The translations under genes were made by a program, and so were the position numbers. Of a stretch of 64,000 nt of DNA, positions 43,348 to 52,559 are shown piece by piece (the first letter of the stretch is position 1; each line of letters starts with the position of its first letter). Source of the stretch: Bradyrhizobium sp. SZCCHNS1050. GTDB lineage: Bacteria > Pseudomonadota > Alphaproteobacteria > Rhizobiales > Xanthobacteraceae. The stretch is from the NCBI RefSeq assembly GCF_032484785.1, contig NZ_JAUETR010000001.1:2917501-2981500 (forward strand). Direction: 5' to 3'. Under the pieces are notes generated by a model. It worked only from the letters and a program-made list of their open reading frames with translations, was not told the DNA's origin and ran no database searches.

Positions 43348-44907
43348 TTAGGGATCACAGCGCCAACCGGCCCGGGAAGCCGCTCTCGCAACGGTCGACG
43401 TGGGCGCCGCATCCTTAGTGCGTTCCACGACCACGCGATTTCGGCCCGCCGTCTTGGCTGCGTAAAGCGCCTTGTCTGCGCGGTTGACCAGATCGAGGAG
43501 CTTGTCGCGCGGATCGTCGAGAGGCGCGAGCCCGATGCTGACGGTCACGCGTTCGCTGCCCGGCAGCCAAGTCCCGACGTTCGACACCGACCGTCTCACC
43601 TGCTCGGCCACGTGTTCGGCCGAGGTCTTGCTCAGGCCGATCAGCGCGACGCAAAACTCTTCACCGCCGTAACGGCCGACCAGATGCGGCGCGCCGCAGA
43701 ATGTCTGCAACTGGTCGGAGAGCCCGACCAGCACCTTGTCGCCGAAGGCATGGCCGAACCGATCGTTGATCCGCTTGAAGTGGTCGGCGTCGACCATCAT
43801 GAAGACGAACGGACGCCGAGTGCGGATTGCTTCGGTCAGCAGTGCTTCCGCCTGTTCGAAAAAGGTGCGACGGTTGAGACAGCCGGTCAGAGGGTCGCGC
43901 GAGGCAAGATATTGCAACTCGAGATTCTGATCGGAGATATGCCGCTGTGCCTTGCGCAGCTCCTCGACCGAGGCGCTCAGCCGCATATTGGTTTCATGCA
44001 AGGCCGTCACGTCGGTGAACGTGACGATGGCGCCGCGTGCCGTCCCGCTGCCGTCGAGGATGCGGGTCGCGTTGACGACGAGCCGGTGCATGCCGCCGCC
44101 GGCATCGCGAATGCTCAGCTCCGCGCCGAGCACCGGATGCTCATGTTCCAGGGCGACACGCCACGGCAGATCGCTTGGCGCAACCGGAGCCGCCACCGAC
44201 GAAAGCCACGGCAATCCGCTGGCCGGAGAGCCGAGCTCAAGCTCGCCACCGGTCAGAACGTTGTGTTTGAAAGCCCGGTTTGCGAGCAGCACGCGCTCGT
44301 CGTCGTCAATGATCAGCACGCCCTCAGCGAGGGTATCGAACGCCGCCTCGATCCGCTTCGGAATCGTGCGACTCGGATCGAGCTCGCGCAGGGCGCGGCC
44401 AAGCACCAGGTAGAAGCCGGCAAAGCCCGTAACCGCCATGAATCCCACGAACGCGAACAGGGCCGGCCCCAGATCGAGCGGGTTCGCTCCGCTGGTGAGC
44501 GGCCTGAAGGCGATCTCGATCCGACCGGCAGGCGTGTCATCATTGAACAGCGGCACCTGGATATGCGTCGCGGTCGACTTGCCGTCGGGCAGCTCGCGCC
44601 AGTGGGTCAGGTGGCGATCGGATCCGGCGAGGATATTGCCATGCGCGTCGCGGATGGCAATGGAGAGGATGGCTGGGCTGCGGCTGACCACGACGTCGAT
44701 CGTGTCCTTGATCGCGGCCGTGTCATTGCGGCTGGCGAGGACGGCGAGTTGCACCGCCAGCGCGGTTGCGGTGACGCCGCGCTGCTCCAGCTCGGCTCTC
44801 TCCTCGTTTGGTAGCAAGCCAAGCGAGGCGGCGACGAGAATTAGGCTGACGGTCAAGGATACCAGACCGAGGCTGAGCTGGAGTTTGGGGGACAGCCATC
44901 GCTTCAT
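43348..44907 (-). CDS. Membrane-bound diguanylate cyclase with PAS domain
   Basis: The 519-residue enzyme makes c-di-GMP from two GTP. It starts with a membrane helix (LSLGLVSLTVSLILVAASLGLL), a periplasmic sensor region to about residue 150, a second helix (LFAFVGFMAVTGFAGFYLVLG), a PAS domain (FDTLAEGVLIIDDDERVLLANRAF), a short coiled coil and a GGDEF domain with active-site GGEEF at 414-418 (RYGGEEF) and SRDPLTGCLNRRTFFEQ. Its ATG overlaps the stop codon of the TpsA adhesin gene by 4 bases, so its translation is coupled to that of the adhesin. An RxxD inhibitory site is not obvious. Confidence 0.92.
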   Translation of the reverse strand: MKRWLSPKLQLSLGLVSLTVSLILVAASLGLLPNEERAELEQRGVTATALAVQLAVLASRNDTAAIKDTIDVVVSRSPAILSIAIRDAHGNILAGSDRHLTHWRELPDGKSTATHIQVPLFNDDTPAGRIEIAFRPLTSGANPLDLGPALFAFVGFMAVTGFAGFYLVLGRALRELDPSRTIPKRIEAAFDTLAEGVLIIDDDERVLLANRAFKHNVLTGGELELGSPASGLPWLSSVAAPVAPSDLPWRVALEHEHPVLGAELSIRDAGGGMHRLVVNATRILDGSGTARGAIVTFTDVTALHETNMRLSASVEELRKAQRHISDQNLELQYLASRDPLTGCLNRRTFFEQAEALLTEAIRTRRPFVFMMVDADHFKRINDRFGHAFGDKVLVGLSDQLQTFCGAPHLVGRYGGEEFCVALIGLSKTSAEHVAEQVRRSVSNVGTWLPGSERVTVSIGLAPLDDPRDKLLDLVNRADKALYAAKTAGRNRVVVERTKDAAPTSTVARAASRAGWRCDP

Positions 44908-47900
44908 CGCGTGACGTCCGCGAGCGATCGACCGGCTCCCTGGCCGCCCTCGAACATCGCATCAACCTCGGATGTGGCGCGGGTCCTTTCCGTCCTCCGC
45001 GGCCGCAGCACCACCATCAAAGGATCGAAGCCGCGCCACAGCGGGACCGAGGCCAGGAACGCGGCGAGCAGCGTCCCGCCGCGCAGCAGCCAAGCGATGA
45101 AGCCGACGGTCAGGACCGAGCTTGCGGCCGCAATGGTGAATTCGGCGGCCCTCAATGACCTCGCGGCGGAGCGGGCCACACGCGAAATTTCCTCGGCAAT
45201 GGTGGTCGCGAGCGCTTCGCGATTGAGGCGCGACAGCGCAAGATCGACCATGCTTCGGGCTGGCGCAGGCGCGATCGTGGTGGGCGGCGCGGATAAGATC
45301 GGTGGCTCGGGGGCAGCTTGGGCGGGTTGGCTCGGCGGCGGCACGGGTGCGGCGGCCGGCGGAGCCGCAGCGGCATGCTCGGCTGCGGACTTTGCCGGGC
45401 CGGCTGCAGGGCCTTGGCCTGCCGAACCCTGGGAAGCGCTCGAGGCAGAGGCCGCACCGCCCAAGCCGCCATGGCCACCTCCAGCACCGCCGCTGGTCCT
45501 TCCATTGTTCACTGACTCAGCTGCGGCTCCAAAGCCGTTCAAGACGCCGGAATCGGGCGTGGAGGACGGCGAGGGGGGAATCAGAGCGGGCGTCGATGGG
45601 GCCGGAATGAGATCCGTGTTCGCGGACGATGAGCCATTGCCGGCCGTCCCGGGCGCGGCAGCCGCAAACAGGTAACGATTGCCCGGCGCACTCACGCTCC
45701 CCGGCGGCACCGACTGGTAGGTCGCGTTCCAGATCGCCGGATTGCCGCTGTCCAATCCGCCGAAACTGTCGGCGCCGGGTGCGGCCGAATAGATCAGCCA
45801 GCGGCCGGACGTCGCGCTCACCGCGCCGCTGCCGGCATTGTTGATGAAGGCACGAGCTGCCGATAGGACCGGGCTTGCGGCGACCACCGCGCTGCCGCTT
45901 GCGATCGTCAGGTCGCCGGCCGAGAGGATCGTCGCGTTGGCGCTGGCGCTGATTCCGCTGATCCCCTGTACCGCACCGATGGTCAAACTCTGTGCGTTGT
46001 TGAAGGTGAGCGCGCCGATACCGCTGGCGGCAAGCGTGCCGACAGTGTTGTCGGCGCCAAGCACGTAGCTCGTTCCGCCCGACAGCCGCAGCGCCGTAGC
46101 AGCGATGGCGCCGCCGATCTGGCTCACCGCACCAGTGTCACTGATCACCACCGGCGCCGCGCCTGAGGTGATCGTGGCGCCGAGCCGGTCGCCGCCGCGA
46201 CCGTCGAGGATGAGGGTGCCGGTGCCGTTGTTGGTGATCGCAACCCCGGCTGCAGACGTGTCGATTCCGACAGCCGAGGCGGACGAGGTGCTGCCTACAA
46301 GGGTGACCGCGCCCGAGTTGGCCGTAATGGCGTTGCTACCGCTGGCGACGAGGCCGGATGCGGTGCTGCTCGTCCCCCTCAGCTGCAGGTCGCCTGAGGT
46401 CGTGAGCGTGCTGCCTTGATCGATCGTCACTCCGGCCCCGCTGGTGCTCGTGCCGGCGAACGTCACGGCGGTTCCGCTCAGATTGTCGATCGTGGTGCTG
46501 CCCCGCAAATAGATGCCGTTGCCGCTGGTCGAGCTGCCTGAGATCGACGTGGTGCCGGAGGAGGTCACATTGGCGTTGACCGCGATGCCGCTTCCGCCGC
46601 TACTCGTTCCGCTGATCGACACAAGCCCCGAGCCGCTGGTGGCGAGCGTCCCGCGCAGTTGCAGGCCATCAGCGGACACCGAAGTGCCTTGCAGGATCAA
46701 AGCGCCGCTCGTCGCGGTCAGCGTGTTGCCTCCGTTGGCGACCATGCCGACATTGCTGTTCGAGGTGCCGGTCAGCGTCACACTTCCCGTTGCGGTGAAG
46801 CTGGCGAGCGATGCCAACACGCCATAACCCGTGCTCGACGTTCCAGCCAGCGACATGGTGCCAGATGTAGTTACAGCAGAGAAATTCCGGAACTGGAGTC
46901 CGTAGCCGGACGGATTGAATCCCGAAATGGCCAGCGTGCCAGCGCCGGAATTGCTGATGGCGTCGGTGCCGGCAAAGAGCACGCCGGCGCTCCCGCTGTT
47001 CGTCGGCCCCGTGTCGTTGGAGGTTCCAGTGATGGTCAGCGATCCGCTGCCCGAGTTACTGACCGTCGCACCGGAGAAGTAAGTGCCGACCGTCGAGCCC
47101 GACCCGCTCGTGGCGGTGGAGATGCCGCTGACGGCGACGTTCCCGCCCGTTACGGCGAGGCTCGAGGCTGATCCAAAGCTGACGCCGTCGCTCGCCGTCG
47201 AGATGCCCGCGAACGATACGTTGCCGGACACAGTGTTCGTCCCGGTGAAGTTCACGCCAAAGCCGCTGTTTGACGTGCCCGAGAACGTCGCCGTGCCGGT
47301 CCCCTGGTTATCGATGGTCGTGGCGCCCTGGAAGAAGACGCCGCTGCCGGAGGTCGAGCTGCCTGCAAAGCTCGGCGTGCCGTTCAGAATCGTGACGATG
47401 TTGCTGCCTTTGAACGACAGGCCTTCACCGCTTCCCGACGACCCGTTCAGTGAGACGGAGCCCAGGGTGGTCAGATTGCTGCCGGTATTGAAGCGGATGC
47501 CACGACTGGCGCTGGGTGTGCTGCCGATCAGCTGGAATGTGCCGGCCCCCGCGTTGGTCAGCGCCAAGGTGCCGTTGCCCTGATCCCAGACGCCATTCGA
47601 ACCCGTCGAGGAGCCGCTCAGCGTGAGATTGCCCGAGTTGCTGGTGATCGCGGAGCCGTTCAGGTACAGGCCGTAGGAGGTGCCGGTGTCGGTGCCGGAG
47701 ATCGAGATGTTGCCCGACGTCGTCAGGTCGGAATTGATGGCCGCGCCAAATCCCCCTCCCGCGCCCGCAACCGAACTGCCTGAGATCGAAAGAGCTCCCG
47801 TCCCGGAATTGGTCAGCGTTGTTGGTGTGGCGGTAAAGAAGACGCCGATGCCGGTGGTACTGGCTCCGCTGACGGTAAGGTTTCCGGCAGTGTCGGTGAC

Positions 47901-50198
47901 GAGGTTCGAGCCTTGGAATTCGACACCGTTGGAGGTGATCGATGTGCCGGTGAGCGTGACCGTGCCCGACGTGGTCAGGCCCACGCCTGAGTTAAATGCG
48001 ATGCCCTGGGATCCGGATGAGGTCGTGACCGTGCCGTTCAGCGCGAGCGTGCCGCCACCAGAGTTGGTGAAGGTGTTGTTGCCACTGTTGATCCAGAATC
48101 CGACGTTGGATGACGTCGTCCCGCTCAGGGTCAGACCGCCGGAATGATCGGTGATGGTGTTGTTGCCCAGCAGATAGACGCCGACACTGCTGTTCGACGT
48201 TCCGGTGATGCTGACTGCGCCGGCGGTATCCAGACTCGCACCGGCCTGCAGCACGAATGCCGGCAACGTGGGGCTGCTTCCGCTGATGCTCAACGTGCCG
48301 CCGCTGGTGTTGGTGATGGCGTTCGATCCGGCGAATACGACCCCGTTGCCGGAGGCCGAGGTGCCCGTGAGCGTCAGAGCGCCGACGTTGAGGGTGCTAT
48401 TGGCCAGCCAGACAGCCGCGTTGCTCCCCGCCTGAACTGCGGACCCGGTCAGCGCGCCGCCATTCGTGTCGATGGTTGCGCCGTTGATAACGAGCGAGCC
48501 CGAGCTTCCGGACGCAGCCAGATTGACGTTGAGGGCTCCGCCGGTGGCCGTGATGCTGCTGCTGACATTCACGTCGCGGCCGGCCGACACCGAGAATGTC
48601 CCGCCGCCGCTGGTGCTGATGCCCGCATTGACGTTGACGTCACGCGCGGCGTTCAACGTCAGCGAGTGGCCGCTGGCCCAGGTCACTGCGTTCGCCACGG
48701 TGATGTCGCCGCTCTGTGACCCGCCGCTTCCGGTGTCGACGGTGACATTTGCCGTCGCCAGCGCGCCTTGCAGCGTGGCGACCGACAGCACCGAGCTGTT
48801 GCCGGTCGGCGAGTAGGTGTTGCCGCTGCTCGACATGTTGCTATCGGCCGCGGTCGAGATGGTCACGTCATAGGGGTCGAGCAGCAGCGTGCCGGTCTTG
48901 CCGCCCGTGGCGGTCAGGTCGACACTGCCGCGGAAGTCCAGCAGGCCGTGGCTCGAGACCTCGGCGCCGCCGCCATTGCCGCCATCAGCGCCGGTCGCAA
49001 CGACGCTGCCGCGGAAGTCGGTCGTCTGCTCCGACCACAGCACGACCTTGCCGCCATCGCCGGCACTGCCTTTCGCCGAGATGGTCGCGCCCTGCGCGAC
49101 CGAAGTGGTCTCGGCCGTCGGCACGTCATCGGCGACCAGCTTCGCGGACGGATCCCGGCCGCCGCGCATATCGCCGCCGATCAGCACCTTGCCGCCGCTC
49201 TTGCCGTCGGCGCTCACCTTCGCTGTCGCGGTCAGCGCAACCTTCTTCCCGGTCACCACGATGGTGCCGCCGGCATTGCTGCGGCCGCCATTGGCCGCAA
49301 GCCGTCCTGATATGGTCACCGCGCCGCTTCCGCCGCCGAGCACGATGCGGCCGGAGCGGCCCGACAGCGAGCGGGCGCTGAGCACGCCGGACACGTTGAC
49401 CACGTCGCGCACGGCCTGCTGGGCCGCCGCCGCCTTGATCTCGATCGCGCCGCCCGCCGCCTTGATCCTGCCGGCGATGTCGATGATCGCCTTGCCATCG
49501 GCGGTGGTGGACTTGGTGGGAAGCGCGACCTGCAGGAAGCCGTCGCCTGTCGGATTGAGCGTGATCGCCTCTCCGGCGCCGAGCCCGACGCGGCCGAGCG
49601 GCACGGTGATCGTGCCGCTGTTGGACACGGTCCCGCCGATCAGCCCGACAAATGCACCGCTCGCGCCGGAAATCGCGCCGGCATTGCTGACGGCGGCCGA
49701 AGCGCCCTTGCCGGTGAAGATCAGGCGGCCGGCGTTGAAATCGGCATTGCCGATGTCGAGCGTCGAGGCCACGAAGCCGCCGCCAACCTGCACCGACCCA
49801 GTTGGCGTGATCGCGATGCCGTTGGGATTGACCAGGAACACCTGCCCGTTTGCGCTGACCTGGCCGGCAATGGTCGAGGTCGTCGTCCCCGTGACCCGGT
49901 TGAGGATGGCTGCGCTCGAGTTCGGCTGGACGAAGTTGACGCTGTTTCCGGCACTGACAGAGAAGCTGTTCCAGTCGACGATCGCCCTGGAGGATGTCTG
50001 GTTGATCGTGAGGGTATTGCCCGCCGGCGCGCCGATCGTGGCCTGACCTGACACGACGCTGCCGCCCTGCGGCAGACCGGCTTGCGCCAGCGCGCGCGAT
50101 GATATGGCGAGCAGAGAGGTGCAGCCGAGCAAGAGGGCAGCGCGTCTGCGCCATCCGCTCGCCGCTCGCGCGTTTCGTGCGTGGTCGAACGCGCGCAT
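44904..50198 (-). CDS. TpsA: filamentous-haemagglutinin-like adhesin with C-terminal membrane segment
   Basis: The 1764-residue protein has an extended signal peptide (ALLLGCTSLLAISSRALA), a TPS secretion domain with VNPNGI at 123-128 and IVDWNSFSVSAGNSVNFVQP, then a long Gly/Ser/Thr-rich beta-helix part (about residues 330-1450) of imperfect repeats such as GTSTSGAGV, SGTSSGGSGI and ISGSSTSGNGIYLRG. A Pro/Ala/Gly-rich linker follows. Near the C-terminus a hydrophobic segment (SSVLTVGFIAWLLRGGTLLAAFLASVPLW) and RGFDPL precede a basic tail, an unusual end for a secreted TpsA. The start codon overlaps the tpsB stop (TGATG). It probably mediates adhesion or biofilm formation. Confidence 0.88.
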   Translation of the reverse strand: MRAFDHARNARAASGWRRRAALLLGCTSLLAISSRALAQAGLPQGGSVVSGQATIGAPAGNTLTINQTSSRAIVDWNSFSVSAGNSVNFVQPNSSAAILNRVTGTTTSTIAGQVSANGQVFLVNPNGIAITPTGSVQVGGGFVASTLDIGNADFNAGRLIFTGKGASAAVSNAGAISGASGAFVGLIGGTVSNSGTITVPLGRVGLGAGEAITLNPTGDGFLQVALPTKSTTADGKAIIDIAGRIKAAGGAIEIKAAAAQQAVRDVVNVSGVLSARSLSGRSGRIVLGGGSGAVTISGRLAANGGRSNAGGTIVVTGKKVALTATAKVSADGKSGGKVLIGGDMRGGRDPSAKLVADDVPTAETTSVAQGATISAKGSAGDGGKVVLWSEQTTDFRGSVVATGADGGNGGGAEVSSHGLLDFRGSVDLTATGGKTGTLLLDPYDVTISTAADSNMSSSGNTYSPTGNSSVLSVATLQGALATANVTVDTGSGGSQSGDITVANAVTWASGHSLTLNAARDVNVNAGISTSGGGTFSVSAGRDVNVSSSITATGGALNVNLAASGSSGSLVINGATIDTNGGALTGSAVQAGSNAAVWLANSTLNVGALTLTGTSASGNGVVFAGSNAITNTSGGTLSISGSSPTLPAFVLQAGASLDTAGAVSITGTSNSSVGVYLLGNNTITDHSGGLTLSGTTSSNVGFWINSGNNTFTNSGGGTLALNGTVTTSSGSQGIAFNSGVGLTTSGTVTLTGTSITSNGVEFQGSNLVTDTAGNLTVSGASTTGIGVFFTATPTTLTNSGTGALSISGSSVAGAGGGFGAAINSDLTTSGNISISGTDTGTSYGLYLNGSAITSNSGNLTLSGSSTGSNGVWDQGNGTLALTNAGAGTFQLIGSTPSASRGIRFNTGSNLTTLGSVSLNGSSGSGEGLSFKGSNIVTILNGTPSFAGSSTSGSGVFFQGATTIDNQGTGTATFSGTSNSGFGVNFTGTNTVSGNVSFAGISTASDGVSFGSASSLAVTGGNVAVSGISTATSGSGSTVGTYFSGATVSNSGSGSLTITGTSNDTGPTNSGSAGVLFAGTDAISNSGAGTLAISGFNPSGYGLQFRNFSAVTTSGTMSLAGTSSTGYGVLASLASFTATGSVTLTGTSNSNVGMVANGGNTLTATSGALILQGTSVSADGLQLRGTLATSGSGLVSISGTSSGGSGIAVNANVTSSGTTSISGSSTSGNGIYLRGSTTIDNLSGTAVTFAGTSTSGAGVTIDQGSTLTTSGDLQLRGTSSTASGLVASGSNAITANSGAVTLVGSTSSASAVGIDTSAAGVAITNNGTGTLILDGRGGDRLGATITSGAAPVVISDTGAVSQIGGAIAATALRLSGGTSYVLGADNTVGTLAASGIGALTFNNAQSLTIGAVQGISGISASANATILSAGDLTIASGSAVVAASPVLSAARAFINNAGSGAVSATSGRWLIYSAAPGADSFGGLDSGNPAIWNATYQSVPPGSVSAPGNRYLFAAAAPGTAGNGSSSANTDLIPAPSTPALIPPSPSSTPDSGVLNGFGAAAESVNNGRTSGGAGGGHGGLGGAASASSASQGSAGQGPAAGPAKSAAEHAAAAPPAAAPVPPPSQPAQAAPEPPILSAPPTTIAPAPARSMVDLALSRLNREALATTIAEEISRVARSAARSLRAAEFTIAAASSVLTVGFIAWLLRGGTLLAAFLASVPLWRGFDPLMVVLRPRRTERTRATSEVDAMFEGGQGAGRSLADVTR

Positions 50199-51922
50199 CA
50201 GAAGCTCACCGTGCCCAGGACATTGGCCCGCCAGCCCTGCCGCACGCCGCTGACGTCGGTGAAGCCGCGCGCGATCTCGACTGCAAGGCTCGCATCGGCG
50301 GAGCTGCCGGGAATGCTGACGCTGCTGCGGACGCCGGTCCCCACGGCTCCCGCGTTGAGGGCGGCTTGTTCGACGGCCGAGGGACTCGCGATCCAGCCCC
50401 GGCCGCCGGCTGCAAACAGATAGGGCGATGCGGCGGCCCCCGTGCCGAACGCATTGAACACGAACGGGTAGGCCAGCTCTCCGCGCAAGGTGAAGCCCTC
50501 ATCGGCATTCAACGTGCCGGACGCGAAGGCAGACAGCGCGTCGCTTCCGTCGAGCGACAGCTGCTCGGAGCGCAGCATGGCCTTGCCGCCGGTGATCTGG
50601 CTGGTGCCGATGACATCGAAGCGGAAGCCGGCGGGCAAAGGTTGCGACAGGCGCGCGGTGGCCGCAAGCTTGACGAAGTCGGGCGTCGCGCCGATCCGCG
50701 ACAACGGCACGCGCGAGGTGATCGCGTCCTCGGCATTGCGTCCGCCGAGCCCCTTCGAGAGCTGCGCTCCGAGCTGCAGCCCTGCCTGCGACGGCAACGT
50801 CGTGGCGTAGTCGATGCCGCCGCGAAGCACGCGGTAATGATCGTGGCTGAGCGCCACCCCGAAATCCGGCGCCGAGATCTGCTGCTCGACATCCTCGACG
50901 GCGAGGTTGGCGTAGAGCGACGCCTTTCGCGACAGCCCGATCGGCCCGCGCAGGCGTAGCGCGAACCGGTCGAAGCTGCCGAGCGAAGCGGGGGCGCCGG
51001 GCGTCTGCTTCGTGACCGTCCGCGAATGCGTGTATTCCGGATTGACCGTGATGCCGTCCGCTCCGATCGGCACGACGGCCCCGCCGCCGTAGAGCGAGAA
51101 CGGCGCGTCGCCTGCCGAGGCCGCACGCAAATCCGTGCTGAGTCCGGCCGTGCCGTAGATCTGCTCGCCAGCGCCGAGCGCGCTGTTGAGCGCCAGCGTG
51201 CCGCGCAGCTGCCAAGTGCCGAGCGAACGCGACAGGCGATCGTCGGCTCCGGCCGAGCCCGAGATCAGCCGATGCTCGCCCTCGAGCACGAGCCGTACCC
51301 CGCCTTCGCGCGTGCCGCGCACCAGGGTGCTGCGCAGCCTCAAGCCGGGAACGTCGCCCGCGATCAGCAGCGCACGCTCGATTTGTTCGGTCGTGAGATG
51401 CGGCCGCCCCAGCAGCAAGTTGGTCCGGCCGGCGACCACGTTTCGCACGCGCTCAGGAAGCGTATTGACGTCGATCGCTTCGATGAAGCCGTCGATGACA
51501 ACAAGGCGAAGTGTCCCGCCGTCGACCAGCTGTTGCGGCGGCACGCTGACCCGCACCAGCGGATAGCCGGCGCGCGAATAGAGGCCTTCGAGGTTGGTCG
51601 CGAGCGCATAGATCTGGGCAACGCTGACACGTTGGCCCTTGACGCGAGCGATCAGGGGGTCGGTGAGCGTGCGAAGCTCGGGAAACGCGCCATCGAGCTG
51701 CGCCTCGCCGACCACGACGGCCATGGCTGCGTTGCCGGGCGGCACGGCCGTTTCCAGCGGCCCCGGTAGTCGCAACGGCTGCTCGCCCGCCGGGAATTGA
51801 GGTCGCAGGCTCGGCGGAGTCACCTGACTGGGAGCTGCGATCTGGGATAGCGCGGACGAGGAGTACATCAGCGCCCCGATACTGGCTGCGGCACATAGAA
51901 GGGAGCTGACAGGCTTCGCCAT
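50198..51922 (-). CDS. TpsB: outer-membrane transporter of the adhesin (ShlB/FhaC family)
   Basis: TpsB proteins are 16-strand Omp85-family barrels that export the cognate TpsA. The 574-residue protein has a signal peptide (SSLLCAAASIGALMYSSSALS), POTRA-like domains (residues ~80-220: ISLYALATNLEGLYSRAGYPLVRVSVPPQ pattern, and RLVLEGEHRLISGSAGADDRLSRS), and a C-terminal barrel ending in VLGTVSF with the terminal aromatic residue expected of outer-membrane proteins. The gene is first in the three-gene operon with the adhesin and diguanylate cyclase. The barrel is diverged; POTRA order and gene context support the call. Confidence 0.87.
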   Translation of the reverse strand: MAKPVSSLLCAAASIGALMYSSSALSQIAAPSQVTPPSLRPQFPAGEQPLRLPGPLETAVPPGNAAMAVVVGEAQLDGAFPELRTLTDPLIARVKGQRVSVAQIYALATNLEGLYSRAGYPLVRVSVPPQQLVDGGTLRLVVIDGFIEAIDVNTLPERVRNVVAGRTNLLLGRPHLTTEQIERALLIAGDVPGLRLRSTLVRGTREGGVRLVLEGEHRLISGSAGADDRLSRSLGTWQLRGTLALNSALGAGEQIYGTAGLSTDLRAASAGDAPFSLYGGGAVVPIGADGITVNPEYTHSRTVTKQTPGAPASLGSFDRFALRLRGPIGLSRKASLYANLAVEDVEQQISAPDFGVALSHDHYRVLRGGIDYATTLPSQAGLQLGAQLSKGLGGRNAEDAITSRVPLSRIGATPDFVKLAATARLSQPLPAGFRFDVIGTSQITGGKAMLRSEQLSLDGSDALSAFASGTLNADEGFTLRGELAYPFVFNAFGTGAAASPYLFAAGGRGWIASPSAVEQAALNAGAVGTGVRSSVSIPGSSADASLAVEIARGFTDVSGVRQGWRANVLGTVSF

Positions 51923-52162
51923 ATGCCGCTTCGACTCATGTCACTCCGCGAGCCAACGGTGTTGTCCGAGGCGCGCGCACTTCTTTCAGCCCAACGACCT
52001 AAGCGCTTCATGCTTAATGGGACGTTGAAGTGGAGCTCTCTGCGGGGTCAGCCAGTAATTCCACGGAGCGATCGTGAGCCAGCCAGCGCCAAGCCGTCCT
52101 CCTCGCCGACAGGTACACGCTCCATGAGACGCACGGCTATTCCGCAGCCATGATCTCATTGG

Positions 52163-52351
52163 GACTTCGGCTTCGTCAATTTCGGCGAGGCGGCCGAGAT
52201 AAAGATCGACACCTTCAACTTCACCCATTACGGCCTTGTCTACGGCAGGGTGCTGAGCGTCTCGCAGGACGCCGGCGCCCTGGCCGAGACCGGCGTTAGG
52301 CGCCGCGAACAATCCGCAGATGTAAGCCTCACTAAAGTGCAGTTTGATTGA
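52163..52351 (+). pseudogene. C-terminal fragment of an HlyD-type type I secretion adaptor
   Basis: A 62-codon open stretch reads DFGFVNFGEAAEIKIDTFN and FTHYGLVYGRVLSVSQDAGA, closely matching the C-terminal beta-barrel region of HlyD/PrtE-type membrane fusion proteins (typical text: GFVxxGQxAEIKVDTFxFTRYGxxxGxVxSVSxDA). The 5' three-quarters of the gene are missing, and the reading frame runs into unrelated sequence just before the left end of the IS256-family element. It is a relic of a type I secretion operon. Confidence 0.7.
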
Positions 52352-52405
52352 CCATTATGCCATATTTGACCACCCGGCGATTGAGCGATGGGCTGGGGCG
52401 CGTGG

Positions 52406-52430
52406 TCGTGTCCCCGGTGGTGGTGTAGCT
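52406..52430 (+). repeat. Left terminal inverted repeat of the IS256-family element
   Basis: TCGTGTCCCCGGTGGTGGTG followed by TAGCT; pairs with the complement of 53800-53824, with mismatches only in the five central positions 10-14. Confidence 0.75.
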
Positions 52431-52559
52431 CGGTAGAGCAAAGCCGCTCGGACGCGCGCCTCCGATAGCGCCGTAGCGGGCGGGCGGCTTTGCGGTGGTC
52501 ACCGGCAGTTCTCCGGTAGGATCGGGTTGCGACACGCCAACGCAACCGAGGAACCACCG

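Noticed and set aside
43096..44814. Plus-strand open frame of 572 codons
   Set aside because: Antisense shadow of the diguanylate cyclase in high-GC DNA; no recognisable domain.
45629..50046. Series of plus-strand open frames opposite the TpsA adhesin
   Set aside because: They mirror the repeats of the adhesin (Pro/Val/Leu-rich periodic text) and have no own ribosome sites or families.
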